64,000 bases of DNA from Ascarosepion bandense (Eukaryota; Mollusca; Cephalopoda; Sepiida; Sepiidae): assembly GCA_037127315.1 (NCBI GenBank), contig JBBBDQ010001918.1:1965001-2029000 (forward strand), given 5' to 3'. The notes beneath the pieces are model-generated. The model was not told where the DNA came from and ran no database searches. It worked only from the letters and a program-made list of their open reading frames with translations. A program made the position numbers and the translations under genes. Shown here piece after piece: positions 18,885-29,182 of the stretch (the stretch's first letter is position 1; every line of letters begins with the position of its first letter).

Positions 18885-19090
18885 ATTTAATTAAAGGATG
18901 AAAGTGTGTAGGTTAATGTCACCAAAAAAAAAAAAAAAAAGTACAGAAATGTGTAACTTCTGTATTTTAATTCTAGATTAAATCTCCCGTAGTGGCCTGA
19001 CGAGCGGGAGCGAAACCGGTTGCTTCGCTTTTTTTTTATTAGTTTATAATGTGTAACATTAAGCTACACACTTTCATCTCTTAATTAAAA
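18885..19090. repeat. Inverted-repeat (foldback) element with hammerhead-like centre
   Basis: Left arm 18885-18922 (TTTAATTAAAGGATGAAAGT, GTGTAGGTTAATGTCACC) is the reverse complement, with about 4 mismatches in 38, of right arm 19051-19090 (GTGTAACATTAAGCTACACA, CTTTCATCTCTTAATTAAA). Between the arms lies CTGACGA-GCGGGAGC-GAAAC-CGGTT (18997-19021). The structure resembles a MITE or snapback repeat. Confidence 0.7.
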
Positions 19091-19119
19091 CGAAAAATAG
19101 TTGGTCCACATTTGTAATA

Positions 19120-19215
19120 TGTAAATTGGCCGGTTAATGAAATTTGAAGAGTAAAAAAGCCAACAAAATAACAATATTGACAAAAATTATAGTTATTATA
19201 AATAAAAATTTATTA
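19120..19215 (+). repeat. Second copy of the 17.8 kb repeat 3' part
   Basis: GGCCGGTTAATGAAATTTGA followed by GTAAAAAAGCCAACAAAATA, aligned with 17.82-17.87 kb. It follows directly on the foldback at 18.89-19.09 kb, so foldback and 3' part may be one element. Confidence 0.6.
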
Positions 19216-19336
19216 GACTTCAAAATCTTCCTCTTTTTTTTTCAATTTAGTTATAAGGCCCATCAACATATAAGGCCTATAATAAAATTTCATCAATTTT
19301 ATGTTGTCTGCATTATATGACATTTCATTTACGGGT

Positions 19337-19395
19337 TAATACCCTCGGGAAAAAGTATGAATCCAACACTTCTCCCCCCAGTTTTTGGTAAAATG
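19337..19395 (+). mobile_element. SINE-A body fragment
   Basis: TAATACCCTCGGGAAAAAGT, ATGAATCCAACACTTCTCCC and CCCCAGTTTTTGG correspond to the CCCTTGGGAAAGGTATTAATC-to-CCAGTTATGG part of SINE-A. Strongly diverged. Confidence 0.45.
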
Positions 19396-19399
19396 TTTG

Positions 19400-20370
19400 G
19401 AAAGGTTGGGTGGCAAGAACGAAATCTCTGAATTCAAAACTGTATGTATGCCTAGCAAAGCACATACTTTGCCGTTAAAAGAACCGTTCGCATGTCTTGA
19501 TGATTGCAACTATGAGCGAATCCTTTTTTCCTTTATGAAACTCTGGAGTTGAGTTACTAAATATGACATCAATCAGCTCAGTGACAAATTCTATATTTAT
19601 ATTAATGATTTAATCGTAAATAAAACTTTATATAAATTTGAGCATTTTATACATTTTACTCTTAATTTTTAGGAATTCTTACATTTATTGAAACGCCTGA
19701 TCTATCTAGAAGGAAAAAAGAATTAAATTTGAAACTTGAGGTGAGTTTTGTAAGTTTATACTTTCCTAAAAGCAGACTGATAGACAATTACAGTGAATGA
19801 GATGGTATGGAAAACATCTAGCGTACGCGCACGTCGTTCGTCAGTGCTTAAAGGTTTGGTTTGCCAAGCGTAGTTCAATATATTGATCGGGAAGAGTCAA
19901 TTTTAATAGCATGGTAGTCCTATGAGATGGATAGAAAGGCAGGCGGATCGTCGGTTTAAAATATATGTTCCTATTGCTATCGCGTTCGTGTGTTTGTTCG
20001 CATAATCAAAGCACAGGGTTTTTTTTGGGGGGGGTGGGGATATGACATCAGTGTACAAAAGGTCGACCTGTTTGGATAGACAAATACTGAGAGTTAGATA
20101 CGAAACGATTTGGGACTTCGTACAGCAGGCATTAAATGCAAGAAACACATGACTGTCAACAGGGTATCAGTAGAGAGGCGCAGTGAATTGCTCACAAAGA
20201 AATTGTAATATGTAGACGCGTGTGTACATATATGTGTCATTAAAGTAGAGATTTTACAAGTATGCAAATGTATTCAAGGCTGAAAGAGTTTAAGGATGTA
20301 GAACTATAATAGTTCGTAAAAGAAATTACAGGTATCTTAACTTATTAGGAAATGAAAACAGATTACGAGT
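19400..20370. other. No gene seen; unique AT-rich sequence
   Basis: Short frames (up to about 80 residues on the minus strand at 19.90-20.15 kb) show no family motif. A G-run (GGGGGGGGTGGGG) lies near 20.03 kb. Confidence 0.5.
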
Positions 20371-20374
20371 ACAT

Positions 20375-20683
20375 TCAGTCAGTCAGTTAAGTGCCATACG
20401 CGATACACGCTTGGGCGATCATGTCTCGAAAGAGACATGACTGACTGGGCAGAAGATTATCCCGCAGTAGGTTGCCATTGCTTTCTGCGGTAGACTGGTT
20501 GCCGACCAAGGCTATAGAACCCAATCTGCCCTGCTATTTAACTCATAACTGGAAGGAAGAGACGGATTAATACCTTTCCCAAGTGTATTTGTGTGTAAAT
20601 GAATACAATGGATTCAACTGGAATTCGAACTCGGCTCCCCGATTTCTCGTTCCGAGCCGATATCCACTGTACCACAACGCACA
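20375..20683 (-). mobile_element. SINE-A, full length reference copy
   Basis: The most complete copy. Plus-strand order: CAGTCAGTCAGTTAAGTGCC, GATCATGTCTCGAAAGAGAC (perfect hairpin), CCCGCAGTAGGTTGCCATTG, CTATAGAACCCAATCTGCCC, CATAACTGGAAGGAAGAGAC, CTGGAATTCGAACTCGGCTC (B box, minus), and CGAGCCGATATCCACTGTAC (A box, minus). It is 309 bp, with both Pol III promoter boxes about 40 nt apart. It probably approximates the family consensus. Confidence 0.9.
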
Positions 20684-21000
20684 AGAGGTATAATAAGCAG
20701 AGTACCAGTTTAGCGGCTGGCGTACTGGTCGAGTTAAAGCCATTTTTTAGAGAGTGCGTTCTTTGTACCAAGGATGAGGGTTTCTGTTGAAATTAGCCAG
20801 GCCACAAGAAACAATGAAAAGTTTCGAAAAAAATATTGATAAGACAATTTTAAAGATTATGCGAAACAGAAACGATACAACAGAAGTAGTTGGAATAAAA
20901 GTCAGACTGATGATAGATTGAAACTGCAAACAGGCTATTTATTAAACATACATTTGAAACAGAGGAAAACGGAACGGGATAGATTTGAATTACTGAGGCA

Positions 21001-22972
21001 CATATGAACTGAGAGAGATATAGATAGATAGAGAGATATGAACTGAGAGAGAGATAGATAGAGAGAGAGATAGATAGAGAGATATGAACTGAGAGAGAGA
21101 GATAGGTAGATAGAGAGATATGAACTGAGAGAGAGAGAGAGATAGGTAGATAGAGAGATATAGACTGAGAGAGAGATAGATAGATAGAGAGATATGAACT
21201 GAGAGAGAGAGATAGATAGATAGAGAGATATGAACTGAGAGAGAGAGAAGATAGAGAGATAGACAGAAGATATAGATAGATAGAGAGATATGAACTGAGA
21301 GAGAGAGATAGATAGATAGAGAGATATGAACTGAGAGAGAGAGAGAGATAGATAGAGATATGAACTGAGAGATAGAGATAGATAGAGATATAGACAGAGA
21401 GATAGAGATAGATAGAGATATGAACAGAGAGATAGAGATAGATAGATAGAGATATGAACTGAGAGATAGAGATAGATAGATAGAGATATGAACTGAGATA
21501 GAGAGGAATATGAACTAGAAGACAGAGAGATATAGACAGAGATAGAGAGATATGAACTGAGATAGAGAGATGAACTGAGATAGAGAGATATGAACTGAGA
21601 GAGATAGATATGAACTGAGAGAGATAGATAGATAAATAGATAGAGATATGAACTGAGAGAGATAGATAGATAAATAGATAGAGAGATATGAACTGAGAGA
21701 GATAGATAGATAAATAGATAGAGAGATATGAACTGAGAGAGATAGATAGATAAATAGATAGAGAGATATGAACTGAGAGAGATAGATAGATAAATAGATA
21801 GAGAGATATGAACTGAGAGAGATAGATAGATAAATAGATAGAGAGATATGAACTGAGAGAGATAGATAGATAAATAGATAGAGAGATATAGACAGAGATA
21901 GATAGATAAATAGATAGAGAGATATATGAACTGAGAGAGATAGATAGATAAATAGATAGATATAGACAGAGAGAGATAGATAGATAAATAGATAGAGATA
22001 GAGAGATAGATAGATAAATAGATAGAGATAGAGAGATAGATAGATAAATAGATAGAGAGATAGAGAGATAGATAGATAGATAGAGAGATAGAGAGATAGA
22101 TAGATAAATAGATAGAGAGATAGAGATAGATAGATAAATAGATAGAGAGATATGAACTGAGAGAGATAGATAGATAAATAGATAGAGAGATATGAACTGA
22201 GAGAGATAGATAGATAAATAGATAGAGATATGAACTGAGAGAGAGATAGATAGATAAATAGATAGATAGATAGAGAGATATAGACATAGAGAGATAGATA
22301 GATAGATAGATAGAGAGATATGAACTGAGAGAGATAGATAGATAGATAGATAGAGAGATATGAACTAGAGAGATAGATAGATAGATAGATAGAGAGATAT
22401 AGACAGAGAGAGATAGATAGATAGATAGATAGAGATAGACAGAGAGAGATAGATAGATAGATAGATAGAGATATGAACTGAGAGAGATAGATAGATAGAT
22501 AGATAGAGATATAGACTGAGAGAGATAGATAGATAGATAGATAGAGAGATATAGACAGAGAGATAGATAGATAGATAGATAGAGAGATATGAACTGAGAG
22601 AGATAGATAGATAGATAGATAGAGAGATATGAACTGAGAGAGATAGATAGATAGATAGATAGAGAGATATGAACTGAGAGAGATAGATAGATAGATAGAG
22701 AGATATGAACTGAGAGAGAGATAGATAGATAGAGAGAGATATGAACTGAGAGATAGATAGATAGAGATAGAACTGAGAGAGATAGATAGAGAGATATGAA
22801 CTGAGAGAGAGAGATAGAGAGATATGAACTGAGAGAGACAGATAGATAGAGAGATATGAATTGAGGTGGATAGGTAGAGAGATATGAATTGAGGTGGATA
22901 GGTAGAGAGATATGAATTGAGGTGGATAGGTAGAGAGATAGACAGATATGAACTGAGAGAGATAGAGATATA
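21001..22972. repeat. GATA/GAGA minisatellite array, about 2 kb
   Basis: The plus strand is almost entirely purine plus T: runs of gata and gaga broken by GATATGAACTGAGAGAGA about every 30-60 bp. Sub-blocks differ. At 21.62-21.85 kb a unit of about 60 bp containing GATAGATAGATAAATAGATA recurs nearly identically about six times; 22.86-22.93 kb has ATGAATTGAGGTGGATAGGTA. Very long reverse-strand (SIYL)n and (SSYLS)n open frames are repeat artefacts. Confidence 0.97.
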
Positions 22973-22989
22973 CTCTACACAAAACTGAT

Positions 22990-23635
22990 TAAATAAATGC
23001 CGTTTTATTTTGATCAGTGGGGAAAAAAAAGAGATGAAAGTTTTAATTAGCAACATCAGCGAATCGTATACCATATGAAAAGAATGAAATATCTAAGACG
23101 ATGGAACTTATTTATATACGACTATCATAATGTTCACAACCATCCTCGTCTCTTTTTATGAACAGTGGCCGGTAGGAGATGAGGTACATTTTTGAACGGA
23201 TCGGCAAAATTTGCAGCCTTGCCACCCCAGCCAATGAGCCTGTGTTTGTGTGCGCGCGTTTGTCGGTCATCGAAGGTCTGTCTCTTTCTGTGGTTACCTT
23301 GTGTGAGTATGAAACTAAGTGAACGCATGTTTGCACAGATCAATCTACCAATCAGTGTTTGAAGTTTAATCCTATTATATCAATATATCAAACAGATATA
23401 GTGTACGTATCTACTCGGTCTTGTGCGTGCGTGTTTTTGGAAGGTTCACTTTTTTGCCGAGTAAGGGGTTACAGATAAACGAAAAAGCAGACAGATAGAT
23501 AGTCTGACGTCGGTGTAGGATAGATCGCTCAATCAATACATTGAAAATTGGGATTAGAAAAAAGTAACGCTGATGTGAAAATTATATTAACAGATTATCA
23601 TGAATAAAGAAAATATAGATAGATAGGTAAATAGA
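22990..23635. other. No gene seen
   Basis: Unique sequence with short reverse-strand frames (about 70 residues, 23.11-23.34 kb) and no recognisable motif. Confidence 0.5.
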
Positions 23636-23647
23636 TAGATAAGTAAT

Positions 23648-23697
<50 letters not shown>

Positions 23698-23700
23698 TAG
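23648..23700. repeat. (TA)n-(GA)n microsatellite
   Basis: TA run passing directly into a GA run, then GATAG. Confidence 0.97.
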
Positions 23701-23726
23701 AAAGAGGGTAGTTGAATGGATGGGTA

Positions 23727-24110
23727 GACAGACCGATGGATGGACGGACGGATAGGTAGACAGACCGATGGATGGACGGACGGATAGGTAGACAGACCGA
23801 TGGATGGACGGACGGATAGGTAGACAGACCGATGGATGGACGGACGGATAGGTAGACAGACCGATGGATGGACGGACGGATAGGTAGACAGACCGACGGA
23901 TGGACGGACGGATAGGTAGACAGACCGACGGATGGACGGACGGATAGGTAGACAGACCGACGGATGGACGGTTAGGTAGACAGACCGATGGATGGACGGA
24001 TGGACGGTTAGGTAGACAGACCGATGGATGGACGGATGGCTGGCTGTATGGACGAACGGACGGTTAGGTAGACAAACCGATGGATGGATCGATCGACAGA
24101 CCGATAGGCA
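23727..24110. repeat. 32-bp minisatellite, about 11-12 units
   Basis: Unit of 32 bp beginning GACAGACCGATGGATGGACG and ending GGATAGGTA, repeated from 23727 with exact 32-bp spacing (23727, 23759 and onward). Units after about 23.9 kb change GATGG to GACGG, and after 23.96 kb carry GGTTAGGTA with losses. Reverse-strand YLSVRPSI-type peptide repeats are artefacts. Confidence 0.95.
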
Positions 24111-24270
24111 CAGAGGTACAGACCGATGAAGAGATAGATAAGTTGATAGATAGAGGCCAATGGTGGGATGAGTAGACCGTGCCAAATACGACAGATGAGA
24201 ACGTGGAAGACAGACCAATGGACGGATGGGTAGACAAAGTAAGTGGCGAATACGATAAATAATAACATGA

Positions 24271-24299
24271 CAAAAAAAAAAAAAAAAAAAAAAAAAAAA
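24271..24299. repeat. Poly(A) tract
   Basis: About 29 A residues. No recognisable retroelement body lies immediately upstream. Confidence 0.9.
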
Positions 24300-24723
24300 G
24301 ACTTGTTACACATTCGAATATAAACATTATAAACGGACTGGGGTCGACTATATAGAGAATTGGCTATTGTTAATTTAATTACAGACAAACAAACCAAGAT
24401 GGATCTTAGAGTTTTTCAACTTAAAAGACCAGAAATCTAAATTGAGTAGAATAGTAGGTATTTACTCTTCTCCCCCACTTGAGAGAGATGTGACACAAGG
24501 TCTTTTTTAACGTGGGGAACCTGAGCGCGTACGCCCAGGTAATGGTCAAAATATTACCTATCCACCGCAGTGGATAGGTTCAAAACCGGTCTTAATTTGG
24601 TCATTCCCGACCCCAGCCAGGTAGGTATAATAATAATAGTATACAGTGATCAGAGAAAAGGATAACTTATTGGTAAGCATTAGTCTGCTTGCGTGAAAGC
24701 ATTGATTGTTTCTATTGATATCT

Positions 24724-25005
24724 GTGAGTTAAGTTTCATACGTGATACAAGCTTGTGCGATCATGTCTCGAAAGAAACATGATTGACTGGGTAGAAGATT
24801 TTCCAATTTTCCCGAAGTAAATTGCCATTACTTTTTGCGGTAGACTGGTTGCCGACCCAATCTGTCATGCCTTAACCCATTGCTGATTAATAATACCTTT
24901 CCCAAGGTTTGTGCGTAAGTGAATGAAACGAATTTGACTGGAATTCGAACTCGGCTCTCCGATTTCTCGGTTCCGAGCCGATATCCACTGCACTATGACG
25001 CACAG
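24724..25005 (-). mobile_element. SINE-A, near full length
   Basis: Plus-strand order: GTGAGTTAAGTTTCATACGT, GATCATGTCTCGAAAGAAAC (hairpin, one mismatch), CGAAGTAAATTGCC, TTAACCCATTGCTG, GGAATTCGAACTCGGCTC (B box), CGAGCCGATATCCACTGCAC (A box). Small deletions in the body. Confidence 0.82.
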
Positions 25006-25140
25006 CCACTGATATCTGTATGTAATTCTTTTACACCATGTACTCAGCTGTTGACAATATAAAAAGGGGTAAAAATTCACAAAATCTGTATCAGTCGTTG
25101 AAAAAGCTTCGGACGTCGAAATGAAAGGTTGCCGAGTGTC

Positions 25141-25490
25141 TTATGTGCCTTGTCCTTTCAGAACGTAGGCGATCATGTCTTTCCACACCTCCCTATCCCT
25201 GGTGGCTCTTAGCACGCTTTCTCCACGCAACTCCCGTTCTGCCATCCATTTGCTCAGGTCCTTCAAATATGTTATCCGTTGCTTTCCCCTGCCTCTTTTC
25301 CCCTCTATTTGGCCTGTTAGTATCATGTTCTCCAAGCCTTCCTTCCTCATTGCATGTCCCAGGAACTTTAGCTGTCTCTTCCTGATGCTCAGTATTAATT
25401 TCCTTTTAGATTCCATCCTTTCCAAAAAAAAAAAAAAAAAAAAAAAAAAACTCATCTTTGCTCACATGCTGGATTCATGATATCCGCAAC
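25141..25490 (-). pseudogene. LINE reverse-transcriptase ORF C-terminus (FLGH type), broken by poly(A)
   Basis: Minus-strand translation gives ERMESKRKLILSIRKRQLKF, LGHAMRKEGLENMILTGQIE, GKRGRGKQRITYL, LSKWMAERELRGESVLRATR, then VWKDMIAYVLKGQGT and a stop at about 25141. This is a typical C-terminal end of a non-LTR retrotransposon polyprotein (RxLKFLGHxMRKE, then RGKQR). Upstream, the codons that should follow the WIEHVSKDK equivalent (as at 62.2 kb) are interrupted by a tract of about 27 A at 25424-25450. The frame happens to stay open through it as poly-F, but the protein is disrupted and truncated. Confidence 0.75.
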
Positions 25491-25497
25491 ATCGTTT

Positions 25498-25680
25498 TGT
25501 AGTGATTGCCAGCCAAGGCTATAGAGACCTATCTGTCCTGCGATTCAACTCTTATCCAGATAAGTAAGTTAAGTTCCTTACGTGATAAACGGTTAGGCAA
25601 TCATGTCTCTTTTGATCCATGAAGATTTTCTTGCAGTAGGTTTTCATTTTATTCTGAAGTAGACTGGTTGCCATACTTTG
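25498..25680 (-). mobile_element. SINE-A fragments
   Basis: 25498-25555 matches the central body (GATTGCCAGCCAAGGCTATA). 25559-25680 matches the tail (AGTTAAGTTCCTTACGTGAT, CTTGCAGTAGGTTTTC). The order shows two separate truncated copies. Confidence 0.65.
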
Positions 25681-25702
25681 CTGTAAAAATGGACAATGTT
25701 TG

Positions 25703-25895
25703 CATGCGTCAGTCAGTCATTTAAGTGGCATATGTGATCCACGATTGGGCGATCATGTCTAGAAAGAGACATGACTGACTGGGCAGAAGATTTTCTCACA
25801 ATAGGCTGCCATTATTTTCTGCGGTAAACTGGTTGCCAACCAAAGATCCGTCCTGCTATTTAACCCACAGATGGAGGGAGAAGTAACGAGTTAAT
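25703..25895 (-). mobile_element. SINE-A, head missing; left arm of inverted pair
   Basis: CAGTCAGTCATTTAAGTGGC, GATCATGTCTAGAAAGAGAC, AGGCTGCCATTATTTTCTGC, CCCACAGATGGAGGGAGAAG. It stops in the body at a T-run (25897-25908). It faces the plus-strand copy starting at 25958. Confidence 0.75.
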
Positions 25896-25957
25896 TTTTT
25901 TTTTTTTTAAAAAAGCTTATTATGTAAAAAGAAGAATGAAGATTGTTTAATGATGTT

Positions 25958-26178
25958 TAGACGCGCAAATACCCTTGGGAAAGGTATTAATCCGTCTCTT
26001 CCTTCCAGTTATGGGTTGCAGGACATATTGGGTTCTATAGCCTTGGTCGGCAACCAGTCTACCGCAGAAAGCAATGGTAACCTACTGCTGGATAATCTTC
26101 TGCCCAGTCAGTCATGTCTTTTTCGAGACATGATCGCCCAAGCGTGTATCACGTATGGCACTTAACTGACTGACTCAT
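25958..26178 (+). mobile_element. SINE-A, head missing; right arm of inverted pair
   Basis: GCGCAAATACCCTTGGGAAA, GGTATTAATCCGTCTCTTCC, CCTTGGTCGGCAACCAGTC, hairpin CATGTCT-TTTTCG-AGACATG, end CACTTAACTGACTGACTC. It begins inside the body, just downstream of the tRNA-like head. Confidence 0.78.
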
Positions 26179-26179
26179 T

Positions 26180-26270
26180 GTCACTCTACGGTAGGTGCAT
26201 TCGTGTTATTGAGGAAAAATATAATTCTCGTATTTCCTTGTGAACTCCACTGATATTTCTTCTTTTTCTC

Positions 26271-26301
<31 letters not shown>

Positions 26302-26685
26302 AACTAGGGAGGCCGAAAACAGGGTCGAGGTTCAGTGTTTTTGGTATGCTTTGTAGCGCCTGTGGAAATAAGACGATTTTTCTTTATGTGCTTTTTGCCT
26401 ACCAGCACGGAGGAATGCATAAACAGACAGAAAGATAAATCGACAGATATACTGATGTTTGAATTACTGACCGAGTGCGCGTGTGTAAGTTGTGGGCGAT
26501 CGAGTATTATCATCATACTATTTGTTTAGAAATGGATATAAAAAAAAGGCAGGCGAAAAGAAAGAGAGGTAGATAGCAACGATAACAAAAACAAAGACAC
26601 TTGGATATAGAAAAATAGCTACTACAGTCAGCTAAATAAAAAGACAGATACATAGAAATAAAAACAGATGAATAGTAAAAATAAA

Positions 26686-26717
<32 letters not shown>

Positions 26718-27074
26718 GTATCTCTTGGACCTAACTGTCATGTACCGCAAATATTTCAGCATAAAAAATTCGATACCTTAAGTTTAAAATGAAAATTTTT
26801 AAAGAAAAAAAAACATTCTTAAAGATTTTATTTTAGATTTAATTAAAAGCTTAATGTTAAAATTTATTATTTCCATTAAGTAAAAAGTTCTTGTGTATTT
26901 CAAATAGAAATTATATAGATTGGAAGGTCACATTTAATTTCGATTTCTTTTAAAATGTTCTTAAAAGCGGCCATTTTCTTAATTTTAAGAAATTTGTAAA
27001 CAAACAAATTCATCGATTTAAAAAATATTTTAAAAGATTTATTTCTGACACTGTTTTAGTAAAATTAGAAAATC

Positions 27075-27075
<1 letters not shown>
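26180..27075. other. No gene seen; microsatellites only
   Basis: (CT)n/(TA)n at 26.27-26.30 kb and a poly(A) of about 30 bp at 26.69-26.72 kb in otherwise AT-rich sequence. Short frames have no recognisable motif. Confidence 0.5.

Positions 27076-27078
<3 letters not shown>

Positions 27079-27140
<62 letters not shown>
27079..27140. repeat. (TA)n-(GA)n microsatellite
   Basis: TA run followed directly by a GA run, the same composite as at 23.65 kb. Confidence 0.97.
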
Positions 27141-27144
<4 letters not shown>

Positions 27145-28905
27145 GAGAAACTGATAAACAGATTTTGCCATCATTTTATGAAGATATTTATAAGTAATAA
27201 TAAATCATAAATCCGAACAGTGTGGCTACGAAATCGGGAGATACAGATAATGCGACCTAGATAAACAGATAGGTAAATAAATAATAAAGAGATAGTAATG
27301 AACATTACTGCGTAGAGATCGAGGAACAACAAACGAACGGGTAGAATTCCCGGTAGATAGATAAAGAACAAACCGAGATGGGTAGATCAACTAAAAGGTA
27401 GATAAAACACTTTTAAAACAGACTAGAGAATAGACAGTTGTGAACAGAGTGTGATATAGATAGACACACACATGAGAGAGAGAGACGTAAAAGGTAAATA
27501 AATAATACAGCGATAGATAGATAGGCCAACAGATCGATGGATAGATAGAGCGACAGATCGATAGACGGATGGATAGATTAAGCTCGGCCTTGATGAGTTT
27601 TGATGTGCTTTGTAGTGTATCGTATCGCGATGAGTTGGAAATATAAAAAGACTTTCTTTTTTCTTTCTTCATTACATTAACGTACGTACCTCCACTCATT
27701 TTATTTTTCGATAACGTGCTTTTTAATGTGTATATGCATGAAGAATGCACAGTATTTTTTTTAATGGGTAAAAAAGGATAAACCGACTGATGTTTGCAAT
27801 TGCTGGCTGCGTGTGTGCGATAGGCAGATTAGGATTGAGAGATACAATAGAAGAAAGAGGCAATTTCTGAAGTCAACCAACAGATATATCGATAAATATA
27901 CTGATGTAGCTATTTTTTAAAAAAAGAAACGAAATAGCAGGCTTTGTTGTGTATGTGGATTTTGATTCTGTTTCTATGACAAGTGTGGTAAAAAAAAAAT
28001 GTCTCAGAAAAGCAAGTCAGCGACATTGACTGATGAAAAGTTACGGGCTGCAAAACAGATAGACTGACAGACATACTGATGCATCGCTTGCGTGCGTTCT
28101 TGCTCTTTTTTTTTACCTTGATCCCCACCCTCTAAAAAAAAACAAAAATACAAAACTAAAATATCTATCTTACACGGCATGCGCAGATATTAATTATAGA
28201 AAAAAGAAGATATTTTGATATGACGAGATGCAATGATAGAGAAATATTATAAAAAACTCACGTTGCATTGTTGCGTTGTCATCTAGTGAACTTGATTTAT
28301 TCCTACGGTGAGAATTGAGTGCGTTTTAAACTGCAAACGACTATGTGCGATAGTTTCGCGTTATGTTTTCTCCTTTTTAACCTAAGTTTTTTTTTTTTTA
28401 TGGTATCACCTCCAGCTCTTTACAAACTATTATAAACTAAACTATTATTTTGCAAAGATAAAATTTCACTGAAAAATATATTGGAAAATTTACAAATTTT
28501 CATCTGGAAAAAGAAATGAAATTGAAGGAAATTAATCGTGATATAAAAAAGAGCATTGTTTTTTTTTGTTTTTTTAAAGAACGGATGCCCTTTTTATTTT
28601 TTTCATATTTCTAAGCTATAATTTAAGAAAGTGATAATTTCACTAAAATATGTTGGAAATTTTCCAGATTTTTATCTGAAATAAAATTACAAACTTAAGC
28701 AAATTAATCTGCTATCAAATCTAAAGTAAAAAAATTGCTTCATAAACATTAAACACTCAAACAGATATCTTCTTTTTTGCCACATTTCTAACCTAATTCC
28801 TAAACTTAGGAATACAGTTTAAACAATATTTTATTTGAGAAAGTGATAATTTTAGTGAAATTTGTTTCTGAAATCAAGAACTGACTGATCCGTTTATTAC
28901 TGTTT
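27141..28905. other. No gene seen; AT-rich spacer
   Basis: Scattered degenerate GATAGACAGA words (27.50-27.58 kb) and A/T-runs. No domain, SINE or LINE match recognised. Confidence 0.5.
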
Positions 28906-28956
28906 TTAGTGTTTATCAACACTATTTTAAGATTGTGAGTATGTTTTATTTTTTTT

Positions 28957-28960
28957 TTAA
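28957..28960. repeat. TTAA target-site duplication (left)
   Basis: TTAA immediately outside the left terminal inverted repeat, matched by TTAA at 29183-29186. This is the signature of piggyBac-superfamily insertion. Confidence 0.85.
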
Positions 28961-29182
28961 CCCTCTAGGGCCATTCGTATCATATTTGATACAGTATTTC
29001 CCTATAAGGAAACATTTGGTATTTCCCTATAAGGAAACATTTGGTATTCATTGACTGAGCAGCCAGTACTGCTTTCATTTGAAATTTATAAAATATTTCT
29101 CTTAAAAAAATTTTCAGGAAAATATTTCTTTCAAGGCTTGTTTTCATACTGTATCAAATATGATACGAATGGCCCTAGAGGG
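28961..29182. mobile_element. piggyBac-type MITE, 222 bp, perfect 37-bp terminal inverted repeats
   Basis: The ends CCCTCTAGGGCCATTCG and CGAATGGCCCTAGAGGG are part of exact 37-bp inverted repeats (28961-28997 and 29146-29182). TTAA flanks and CCC ends point to piggyBac mobilisation. The interior holds two exact tandem copies of a 25-bp unit (28996-29020 and 29021-29045, ATTTCCCTATAAGGAAACAT start) and no ORF. The TIR itself contains GTATCA-TATT-TGATAC, a nested palindrome. Perfect TIRs suggest recent activity. Confidence 0.93.

Noticed and set aside
20935..23074. Reverse-strand open frames of 450 and 519 codons rich in S, I, Y, L
   Set aside because: Same artefact from the GATA/GAGA minisatellite; overlapping frames, no domain, no start context.
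23598..24218. 206-codon reverse frame with YLSVRPSI repeats
   Set aside because: Encoded by the 32-bp minisatellite. 32 is not a multiple of 3, so the peptide repeat is a 96-nt composite with no sign of selection.
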